DNA of 64,000 nucleotides from Eonycteris spelaea (Eukaryota > Chordata > Mammalia > Chiroptera > Pteropodidae): contig PUFA01000006.1 of the NCBI GenBank assembly GCA_003508835.1, forward strand, positions 1,488,001 through 1,552,000. Reading direction: 5' to 3'. Made by a program: the position numbers and the translations under genes. This document shows, one piece after another, positions 45,615 to 53,600 of this stretch (position 1 is its first letter; each line of letters begins with the position of its first letter). Under the pieces are notes generated by a model. The model saw only the letters and a list, made by a program, of their open reading frames with translations, was not told the origin of the DNA and did not search any database.

Positions 45615-47314
45615 AGAGAGAGAGACAGAGACAGAGACAGTGTGTGTGCGTGCGCGCGCGCATGTACTTGTGAAGGTAGTTCTTCATCTATACTGTTAAT
45701 AAGTGGTGCCAGGAATTGAACCCAGTCCTTTCTGACCCCAGAGTCTGCCTAACTCCGAGTCCCCTGACAAAGGGCCCTTTGTCTCTAGAATAGGTTAATG
45801 AGAGGGGTTTAAGACTCAGGCTGGGTGGCTTTGGCCACCTTTTCTAACTGGCCTAGAAAGGGATCTGTCTGGAGACTTAGAGGTGTACTTGACCCAGGCA
45901 TTGAGGGGTACAGAAACCTAGAGAGAATTTGGCTGTTTTTAGAATTTGAGGAATGACAGCATTTACTATATTTAGAATTTCATGGAGAATGGAAGGAATG
46001 ATCCCAGGCCTTGGAACCAGATAGATTTGGGTGTCAGGCTCCTGATGCAGAAAGTATGGACTGCTCTCAGTACTCTGTGTATGGGTAGGAGTGGCTAGAG
46101 ACTAACATCATGCAGGTCTGGTTCGTGAGTGGCCTCTGGTGGTCAAGACTGGGGCTTGCAGGCTATGTCTTGGGTGTTGGGTCTCATGGGGATGGATACC
46201 TTCTTGTGCCTGGGACACAGGGACAATGCAGAGTGGAGTCGCTGGCGGCAGGATGTATTCAGGCAGCAAAACCTTAAATGTGTGAGTCGAGCAGATGAGG
46301 GTGCAAGGTCAGGGGTGGGAGGGAGACAGATGCCGATCAGAGTGTGACTTCTTTCTGGTCAGCCCAGATGTCTCCAAAGCATGTTCTGGGCTCCAGCTCA
46401 CATACCATCCTAGGCTGAGGGGTCTTGGCCAGTGTGAAGTGATTATTCCACAACCTTCCACTCTGGGAGGCACCTTGTCTGTGAGTGGTGACCTGGAGCC
46501 CAGATCCCAGTAGGGCCTGGAACACTGCTAGGCTTTTGGGCCTGTGCAAGTTGGAGCTGCTGGATCCCTCTGACATTAGCTTGTAAACCACCTCCCTGCC
46601 CCACATCCCTGAGGACCAACCAGGCCTCTCTCTTCTTCCTAGGGCTGCATCGTGATCCGATACACATCCCCATGGCCCAGGATCTTCTTCGACTTCCTGG
46701 GCATCCCTTCACTTCGTGTTTTTGCCCAGAAACTACTTGAGCTACTCTTTGATCACAAGGTTGAGAAGGAGCCCCTGCTCTTCCATATTTTCAGCAACAA
46801 CGGTGCCGTACTGTACCGATATGTGCTGGAGCTCCTGCAGACCCACCAGCGCTTCCGCCAGCTGCATGTGGTGGGCACCATCTTTGACAGCTGTCCTGGT
46901 GATAAAAACCTGGTGGGCACTCTACGAGCCCTGACATACATCATGTGGCAACACTCTGTGGTACAGCGCGCGCTGTCCTTTGTGCTCTTCATCCTGTTGT
47001 CAATCCTGTACCAATACCTGTTTCCTTCACTCATTGCCCTCTTCCGCCCCTACTTTTATGATGCGTTGCTCGATACAAGATCTCGCTGGCCCGAGCTCTA
47101 TCTCTACTCAAAGGCTGATGTGATGGTCCGCGCCAAGGATGTGGAACGCATGATTAGGGCACGCCAGGCACACGGGGTCCCGGTGCGCTCTGTAGATTTT
47201 GAGTCATCTGCACATATCTTCCACTTACGTGACTTCCCTATTCAGTACACGAACACCTGTGTCGACTTCATGCACAGCTGTGTCCTTGCTCCACCCATCT
47301 CACCTAAGCTTTAG
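35089..47314 (+). CDS. TMEM53: TMEM53, nuclear-envelope transmembrane protein (DUF829), complete
   Basis: Exons 35089-35149, 42529-42650 and 46643-47314 join in phase to 284 residues (human 277). It starts [20 protein letters not shown]. The DUF829 alpha/beta-hydrolase-like fold is visible: first strand LPLVIILGW (about 37-42), [12 protein letters not shown] (61-72), the nucleophile-elbow-like FSNNG (111-115), IFDSCPGD (141-148), one hydrophobic membrane segment at about 171-195, LYLYSKAD (213-220) and a late [12 protein letters not shown] (249-260). TMEM53 sits in the nuclear envelope and limits BMP-SMAD signalling; human loss causes a craniotubular dysplasia. Neighbours match human synteny. 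Compared with my memory of human, many positions differ, including SNGG to SNNG and an extended C-terminus (APPISPKL). Confidence 0.93.
35690..35865 (+). repeat. MIR SINE
   Basis: 'gagcttcagtttcttcatctg', 'agatagtaacctccctcac' and 'cagtgcctggcatgg'. Confidence 0.7.
36125..36530 (+). repeat. L2 LINE 3' region
   Basis: 'ccttcagtagctcctattgc', 'catggcattcaaaggcctt' and 'gaaatgccctttctcctctg' are typical sense L2. Confidence 0.75.
36810..36960 (+). repeat. MIR SINE fragment
   Basis: 'ggcaagttattgatcctccc', 'taaaatgggaattataatac' and 'ggattgtgaggtttg'. Confidence 0.65.
37200..37390 (-). repeat. L2 fragment
   Basis: 'cagcatttgctgtgtgctggg' and 'ctccctttagggagctgtgg' fit antisense L2. Confidence 0.45.
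37620..37800 (-). repeat. MIR fragment
   Basis: 'catcccattttacagattgg' and the following 'aattactttgtcccaggtta' are antisense MIR. Confidence 0.65.
37855..38100 (+). mobile_element. LINE-1 3' fragment, old
   Basis: 'ataacagcaaaaaattggaaac', 'gaaatattctacagctgctc', 'ccactaaaaaggatggtg' are L1 3' end sequence of an old subfamily. Confidence 0.65.
38155..38400 (-). repeat. MIR SINE
   Basis: 'atttattgaactctttctttg', 'ttattatccccattttacgg' and 'gcagagccagagatttgaac'. Confidence 0.8.
38585..38810 (+). repeat. MIR SINE
   Basis: 'tggattctggctctgccact', 'gttttttcatctgtaaaatgg' and 'gacaatagctgacatag'. Confidence 0.7.
38950..39180 (+). repeat. MIR SINE
   Basis: 'ctacttgggtttggattcc', 'ttgtgaagattaaatgag' and 'gaatagtgcctgacacata'. 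Confidence 0.8.
39597..39960. repeat. Two L2 pieces in opposite orientation
   Basis: At 39597-39755 there is antisense L2 ('cagtgctgggcactggggat', 'agagacagacattaaacag'). From 39765 there is sense L2 ('atgccattcccacctacaat', 'agtgctacagaataaaat'). Confidence 0.6.
41600..41745 (+). repeat. MIR fragment
   Basis: 'gtgcctcggtttcctcatct' with upstream 'gtgaccataggcaagta'. Confidence 0.65.
41873..42218. mobile_element. hAT-type non-autonomous DNA transposon with (ATT)n expansion
   Basis: The ends are caggggcttgtaaac and gtttgctgatccctg, imperfect inverted repeats. Inside are 'ttttatgctttgtgaacca', 'tactcaactctgctg' and 'ccagtaaaactttatttg' of a common old DNA element whose family name I am not sure of. 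A pure ATT run fills 42075-42109. No target duplication is still readable. Confidence 0.6.
42529..42650 (+). CDS. TMEM53: TMEM53 exon 2
   Basis: The acceptor is gtttttcag at 42527-42528 and the donor AGG|GTGAGT at 42651. It codes residues 21-61 ([20 protein letters not shown], then [20 protein letters not shown] and R). The start completes a codon with G from exon 1. It contains the first core strand and the LGW turn. Confidence 0.92.
43660..44480 (-). repeat. L2 LINE fragment
   Basis: Antisense L2: 'tttgttgcagtggtcaggac', 'agagccctgagaagcccaaa', 'caggagagtgtggtagaatc'. Confidence 0.65.
45130..45370 (-). repeat. L2 fragment
   Basis: 'gagattggtttgagcaagaa' and 'aagcatatgcagagatgg' fit antisense L2. 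Confidence 0.45.
45568..45662. repeat. (GA)n, (GACA)n and (TG/CG)n microsatellite
   Basis: A purine run of about 70 bases is followed by gacagagacagagacag and then tgtgtgtgcgtgcgcgcgcgc. This gives a polypurine tract next to an alternating purine-pyrimidine tract. Confidence 0.95.
45690..45770 (-). repeat. MIR 5' fragment
   Basis: 'ggtgccaggaattgaaccca' and 'ccagagtctgcctaac' are antisense MIR. Confidence 0.55.
46643..47314 (+). CDS. TMEM53: TMEM53 exon 3, last coding exon
   Basis: The acceptor is ttcttcctag at 46641-46642. It encodes residues 62-284 and stop TAG at 47312-47314. It contains the elbow-like FSNNG, the membrane segment ([18 protein letters not shown]), the acidic D220 and histidines H252/H255 expected of the fold. 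It is a single 672-base exon, as in human. Confidence 0.95.
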   Translation, partial: GCIVIRYTSPWPRIFFDFLGIPSLRVFAQKLLELLFDHKVEKEPLLFHIFSNNGAVLYRYVLELLQTHQRFRQLHVVGTIFDSCPGDKNLVGTLRALTYIMWQHSVVQRALSFVLFILLSILYQYLFPSLIALFRPYFYDALLDTRSRWPELYLYSKADVMVRAKDVERMIRARQAHGVPVRSVDFESSAHIFHLRDFPIQYTNTCVDFMHSCVLAPPISPKL

Positions 47315-47315
47315 A

Positions 47316-47321
47316 AATAAA
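47316..47321 (+). terminator. TMEM53: TMEM53 poly(A) signal AATAAA
   Basis: AATAAA begins two bases after the stop codon (tagaAATAAA). With usual spacing, cleavage would fall at about 47335-47345, leaving a 3' UTR of about 20-30 bases. A GT-rich stretch follows at about 47355-47400. Confidence 0.7.
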
Positions 47322-47344
47322 TGCCTGACACCTACCTCCCTATA

Positions 47345-49660
47345 ATCTACATCCCTGGGTGGGGTCTTCTTCTGGTTCAATTTCCTACGGCCTTTGAGAC
47401 TTTGTGGTTCCCCAAGTAGAGAATTCCTTTGAGCCTCTCTGTGGTCTGCTTATCCCAAGATCCTGCGGAGTGGGAGTGCCTGGGCACGTCTCTGCAGGAG
47501 CCCTGCAGCGGTTGTGTTTGGATAAGTGCAGCAGTTAGGCTGCTGATTCCTGTAGCATTTAGGCTGTTGAGTTAAGCAAGTGGGGTTGAGGGGTGGGGGA
47601 ATAATGGGTTGATCTCTAGGTCCTTGAATGGAAGGTAAACTTTGTGGGGAGGTGCCAGAGGGTAGGATCAAACTAGGGCAGGGGCTGTGATCTCTGTCTG
47701 CTAAGGCCCCAGAAGAGCAAAGCCCCACAGCATGAAGCACCATCTCCATGGATCCCGCTTGGCAGTTCATGAGGAGAAACTTCTCTGACCTCATTGTCAG
47801 GGAGTCTGAGGTAGAAGCCAGATGGGGAGCTGAGGATACAGAGGTGGTGGACCTGCCTGGGTCCATCACACTTTGTTAGGAAGCCACTGAATCCAGGAAA
47901 AGTTGTAAGGTGTGTGTAATGGACAGATGGAGTAGGGAGTATTACACTCACACCTTACAGCAGTGCCATATGGGCACTGGAGAAGCGAAGTCAGGAGCCC
48001 TGAAGACCAGCACCAGGGCCAACAGGCTGTTTGGCTGAAATAACAAAGTCCCTCATCTCCTTGATTGAGACCCACTTGGCTCCTCTCTAGGCAGCAGTGG
48101 TGGCTTTAGCCTTAGGGTTCTGTGTTATCTATCATTCTGTGTCACTGCTGCACCCTGCTGGCACATAGTAGGTATTTAATAAATAATTGTTGATTGAATG
48201 AGCTTACTGTGGTGATTAAGGGACTTGGGGGGCAGGGATGGGCTTTGACAGTTTGACAGTGAAGGAGATGGGTGGGAAAACTAGGTGGGAGCTGAGTCCT
48301 GATATTCTTAGGGTGATGGACCCTCTGTCTCCTGAGCTGAGCTCTATCTGCGTGGTGTGTGTCCCTGGGCCTTGGACTGTTGGGGCCAAGTCCTATATTG
48401 TGTGGCTGCATTCTTAGCCAAGGCCAATAGGTGGCAGTGCTGCCTGTGCCATGAGACAGCTCAAGAATCTCACAGCCGGTGGGCCGCATGCCCTCGCTCT
48501 GGGTTAATGTCCCCTATTTAGAGAGCATATGGCCCGCAGGGTGGGAGTAGCCAGCCATCAAGGGCCTACTGGGACCAAGGCAAGGAGAGTTGAGACCTGA
48601 CAGGAGCCATCCTGATGGGAAGTGGGCATTATCCACTTCTCTAGAATAAACACGGCCATCACTGTGTCTTGACAGGCCACATATATTCCCTAGAATCTTG
48701 GACTTCAGGATCTTGCATTCAGGGCATTTACAACCATCATGCTGGGTATGGGGCTCTGAAGGCTGGCTCAAACCAGGGCGATTTGTTAGTGGGTGCAGGA
48801 GGCAGGAGCTGCCACCTGGAACTGATTCTGTAGTATGTACCCACCATGGACATCCTAGAAATTTGTGTCTAAGGCAGGGGATTTGGGAAGATGGAGGGTA
48901 GGTGTGGCACGTGAGAATATGTAAAAAGGAAAGGGTTCTGGAGTTATGGAGATAACTGGGTCTTTAATTTTAGAATCTTTTCTAAAATAAGCCTTCTGGT
49001 GGGTGAGGATGCATCTGCAGCTTTGAGCACCTGAACGAGCAAGCACCCAGATGCTGAACATTCACTGGCAGTGGACAGCCATGGGGGATAATAATTTGAC
49101 CAAGCACCATCTCCAATGCTAGCTGCCCAGCCTCAGTTCCCCAACTTGAGGGTCTGTCTTGGATAATGGGTTTCTTCTGTTTCCATGAGGAAACTATTGA
49201 CTATTGGTTAATAGGCTGGAGACTAGAAAAAAGCCACAGGGGCGCTGAGATGGTGGTTCCATTTTTGGTCCCTGGCTCCTTTCAGGGGACTAGAAAGGGA
49301 CAGAGGCTTCGGGCTTGTTTTCACTTAAGCTTGTAGCTGTTTCTGCCCTAGATTGGGGGATAGAGCTTGCATCCCCTCTGTACCCCAAGCCCTGACCTCT
49401 TCTGTGATTAATGAGCTGACGATTCTGCATCGATAAGGAATTAACCTGGAGCCCCTACCCATCAATAGTCAGAAGTCTAGGTCCCCAGCCCCACCCCCAC
49501 CCCTGACGTAGCGCTCCAGGGTCCCTGAGCAGACCAACCCTGCACAGCTTTACACACCCATATCCAAGTCCTTCCTCCTCGGTGCAGCCAGGAATTAACT
49601 CTTCAACTGCCTGTTCACACCACCCCATCACCTATCCCTTCCTATACATGTACACACAGG
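47345..49660. other. Gap between convergent TMEM53 and RNF220
   Basis: This 2.3 kb has one L2 end (48120-48205) and otherwise unique sequence. Open frames here are short, lack splice sites and match nothing that I know. A small conserved-looking block lies at 49400-49460. Confidence 0.6.
48120..48205 (+). repeat. L2 3' end
   Basis: 'gctggcacatagtaggtattt' then 'aataaataattgttgattgaatg'. Confidence 0.75.
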
Positions 49661-49678
49661 AGCAGCTGTTTATATTGG

Positions 49679-49684
49679 TTTAAT
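49679..49684 (-). terminator. RNF220: Candidate RNF220 poly(A) signal ATTAAA
   Basis: The second-commonest signal hexamer on the minus strand, about 0.9 kb after the stop codon. It is the first such hexamer in the unique sequence that I noticed. Confidence 0.45.
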
Positions 49685-50447
49685 CCATGTCAAATGTAGT
49701 TTACAAAGGGAAAGGACAAGTACCTTTGTATAGAATATACAGACACAGCATCACACCATGGGACCCATGGGAAGGGTGGGGGAGACAACACTTTTCCCTG
49801 GGAACAGCAGCTCTAATCCCAGGAGTGGTTCTCGGCAGAAGGCTGGGCAGCCAGGAGCACCCTCATCTAGCCCTAACCTTGGCCCTTGCTTCAGCTCCGT
49901 TCCCATTTCCTGTGCCTCCCCCCCCGCAACTCCTTATAAAGAGCCCCAGGAGCTAAGACTAAGGAGAGGATCACATCCCTTGGGGCATGTGCCCCATGTC
50001 TGGGAGAAGAAATATACACCACTGAACACTGAGCACATGGGATAGGGAAGGGACATCAACGGGAGAGAGGGAGGCAGGCACCCCAAGAGATGGATGGGCC
50101 GAGCCCCCAACCAGCCCTGAAGGAGGCACTGCTTCTAGGTGTTCTTAGAAAAAAGAAAATTATACAACCAAAGGGGAGGAGGAGCAGGGGGCGAAGAATT
50201 GTCCCATTTATACACAACATTGTAAACATACACGGTCTATATTACATGTGCTTCAGTCTGGTGTTTGCATGTCTGTCTGTCCGTCTGTCAGTCTGGGGGA
50301 TGGATCTCAGGAGCCTTGCCCAGCGACTCACCCTTACCCACACCTCCCTGCCCCACCCTGGGAACAGAACCTGGAACAGGTATGATCCCCAATCGTGGTT
50401 GGAGCCAGCAGGCAGGGCCTGGGCCTCAGCCTCCACTCGGGCTCCAA

Positions 50448-50482
50448 AGGTGCGTGCGTGCGCGCGCGCGTGTGTATGTACA
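50448..50482. repeat. (TGCG)/(CG)n tract in RNF220 3' UTR
   Basis: 'gtgcgtgcgtgcgcgcgcgcg' followed by tgtgtatgtac is a perfectly alternating purine-pyrimidine run. Confidence 0.9.
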
Positions 50483-50580
50483 TGGGGAATCTGTGTGAAA
50501 GTATGTACAAGGGGTAGGGTCACGTCACAGAGGCAGGCAGGCGGGGCTGCTCGAGGCAAGGCCTGTCTGGGGTGGCTAGC

Positions 50581-50652
50581 TCACAAGTAGATTCTCCGCA
50601 GGTCTCCGGGCGCTGTTATGGTGTTGCATTGAGGGCAGAGCTTCTTGGCACC
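50581..50652 (-). CDS. RNF220: RNF220 last exon: RING C-terminal half
   Basis: The acceptor is cttgcag at 50654-50653. It encodes GAKKLCPQCNTITAPGDLRR then IYL and TGA at 50583-50581. It contains the last RING cysteine pair. Confidence 0.95.
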   Translation of the reverse strand, partial: GAKKLCPQCNTITAPGDLRRIYL

Positions 50653-53600
50653 CTGCAAGAACAGGGAGGGCTTTGGTAATATACACCGTGCTGCATGTTA
50701 GCTCACATGATCACCCAGACCTGCAGCCATGTCTCCCTGCACCAGTTGTGTGCTCGGACCTTGATCCTGTCAGCCCTGGCTGGGGATACATGGGCTGACT
50801 CTGTGAGCAAGCAGGCACGCTCCTGTGTTGGGGGATGCCAGGATCAAACCGCCTGGCCAGCCCCGCAGCAGGAGCCCCAGTAATGAGAACAAGGCTAGGT
50901 CCAGCTGTGGCTGCTGCGGCCCTAACAAGATTACACGCGGCCTTTGATCAGGACACAGAGCCCACGTCCGGGCCTTTTATTGCTGTCTCCGGGCGACATT
51001 TTAATGGCTGCTCCCAAGCGAAGAACAGGGGCAGGAGCAGAGGGAGCTTAGTAATGGAGGAGGAGGGGCAGAGGCCCTGGTCCTGCTTACCCACACCCAG
51101 CCTCCTCCTGACCCAAGTTCTTACCACTATGTGTGACACAGTGGGCCTTCTGGGGGTAAAGGCAGAGGGAAAGGAGGCAGTGACCTCAAAGAAGGGGAGA
51201 ATTTAATAAACCTGGGGTAGGGGAGGCAAGAATGCGGTGAGCTGGGGTCAGGGGGATATCATGGCTTCTGGATGTGTTCTATGCTCCTGCTCCCCACTGC
51301 CCCTCCTTATCCCTCCCCCAAAGCAGGCTCAAGCATAGGCAAGGACATCTGGGCAGTAACCAAAACAGCGACCCCCTCCCTGACCCACATGCCACCTCAC
51401 CAGGGTCCGCAGCCAGCACTCCTCGCAGTGCACATGCCAACACTGGATGGATGTTAGGGGCATCGAGTATGAGTCCTGGAGAGGAGGTGGACAGAGAAGG
51501 AGTCATGCTGAGGCTGGCCCACCCTCTAAAGAGCTCAGATCACAATGCACAGACCCTCTTCAACCCGCAGGGGGCACTGAAGCCCGACCAAGGGCACTCC
51601 TAGGTTCCCTTCCTCTCACCATGCAGATGAGGCATTTGTAACGGTCCCCACGGGATAGCTGCCGTTCAAGTTCCCTGACCCGAGCCTTCAGGGCCTCAAA
51701 CGTGGTTACAGCTGAATCTTCTGTTATTCTGTAAAGAGGAGAGCACAGTTTGGCAGGCAGCAGGCTGGCATCCCTAACCTGACCCTCCGGCCCACACCTC
51801 CCTTGAATTCCAGAACTGCATATACGAATCTCAGATGCCCTGCTCCCTACCTGCCCATATCCTACAACTGCAAACTCCACATTCCAGAACTGAACTCCTC
51901 ACCTCCCTTGTTCCTCTACCTCCACCCTGGTGAGTTTCCACACCAGACACTTAGGAACCATTCTCAAACCTTTCCTTCCTGCAACCATCTCTGTTACTCC
52001 TGACATCCAAAATCTGTCCTCTACTTCCTAACATCTCTGCAGTCTCTTCACTTCTTTCCACCTCTGTCATTACTTGTCCAGGTTCTCATGATTTCTTCTA
52101 TGGATTACTCCACTAACCTGAATAGCCTCTCTGCCTCCAGTTCCCTCATTCTATTCTATTCCATTCCCAGCACCTAGAATTTTGCAAATCTGACCATTTC
52201 TATTTCCAGCATTTCAATGTCTCCCTTTACTACCCAGTGTAAAGCTCTACCAAACTCCTCACAAGCTTACAAGGGCCTCCTTGGTCCATCCCCAGCCAGC
52301 TACCTCCCTCAGCACCCTACTACATATTTTAGCTCTATCCACACCGAATAATAAAATTCTCTACACACACCACTGCTTTTCATTCCATTGGTCTCTCAGC
52401 ACTCTCTACTTCCTCTGGATCACACCCACCTCCTAATTTACTAGTTCCATCTTATTATTAATGCCTAGTTCCCATTTTTTCCCAGCAGCCTTTTCCAACC
52501 GTCCAACCAGCACCACCAATGGTGGCTGCCTCTTCTGTGCCATTCCAGCACCCTGGACTGGACTCCACCACAGCAATGTAACTGCAAATGTCTGTCTTCT
52601 CTGTTAGACTCAGTTCTTTGAGGGCGCTAATCACTCCACTAATATTGACTATGGACATTAGCTTTACATTAGGCATGTCCAAACCCCAGAAAGTGAGAGA
52701 TGTGGGGACTGAATGAGTCCCACATAATCTAGGTACCTGGGCTACAGGTCTGGCCTGCCTCAAGGGTTCCTTGTGTCATCCGAGGCACACTGGATGCCCT
52801 CCCTGGTAGTCCTCACCTGTTGTTGTTCAAGCACTACACAAGAAGATCTCTACAACCCCTTGAAGATTCTTTGGGCTGCAATACTGAACAGGGAATAGCT
52901 AGGATTATCTCAAGGAGTTATCCCTCTTACCCCTCCTAAAACAAATGAACAGAGCCCAGAGGAGCTCACAGAGGGAGAATACTTCCAGGAGGAATAGAAG
53001 ACGGTATTGGAGAGGGGCCTTAGGGAATAATACAAATAAAAGAGCTAAAATTATTAAGCACTTACTAAATGCCAGGGACTGTACTGAGGAATGGAAAATT
53101 ATCTTATTTACACCTCACAAAAACCCCATGAGGAGATAATACTCCTATTTTATACATAAGGAAACTAAAGAACAGAAACATTAAGTAGCTTGCCCAAGGT
53201 CCACAGAGTGGAGGAAATGGGATTTAAACCTCGGTAGACCAATCCTGCAATCAACCAATAACTATATGACTGTCCATTATTACTCTATGTTGACTAGACC
53301 CAGGAGGAGATGCGTCTCAAGGCTGAGGCAACATAGGAGCAAAAGCCAAAAGGCCTAAGAGCTCATGTAGCTGGAAGGCTCACCTGTGAGTAAGCAGAAG
53401 GTGCTAAAGTGGGAAAGAAGATTGTACTGGGAAGACCTCAGATGCCACAATCAGAGTTTATTTTATAGGTAATGGGAAGTTGCTGAGGATGTTGGAAGAG
53501 GGCTATGACAGCATAAGAGCTGAGCTTTAAAAGATATTCAATAAGGAGGCAAGGAGATGGAATCCAAGTACAGTGTGCTGTGGGCAAGAAGGATCTCCTA

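Larger units (their letters stand above)
42651..46642 (+). other. TMEM53: TMEM53 intron 2 (4.0 kb)
   Basis: It contains L2 pieces (43660-44480 and 45130-45370, minus), an AT-rich unplaced stretch at 44490-44990, a GA/CG microsatellite and a MIR scrap. Elsewhere no feature is supported. Confidence 0.7.
49665..50580 (-). other. RNF220: RNF220 3' UTR
   Basis: About 0.9 kb follows the RNF220 stop without a repeat. A likely poly(A) signal ATTAAA is at 49684-49679 (plus strand tttaat). An alternating (GC/GT)n tract lies at 50450-50482. Confidence 0.55.

Noticed and set aside
50090..50590. A 166-residue plus-strand frame
   Set aside because: It is antisense to the RNF220 3' UTR and last exon, includes a dinucleotide tract, and has no motif.
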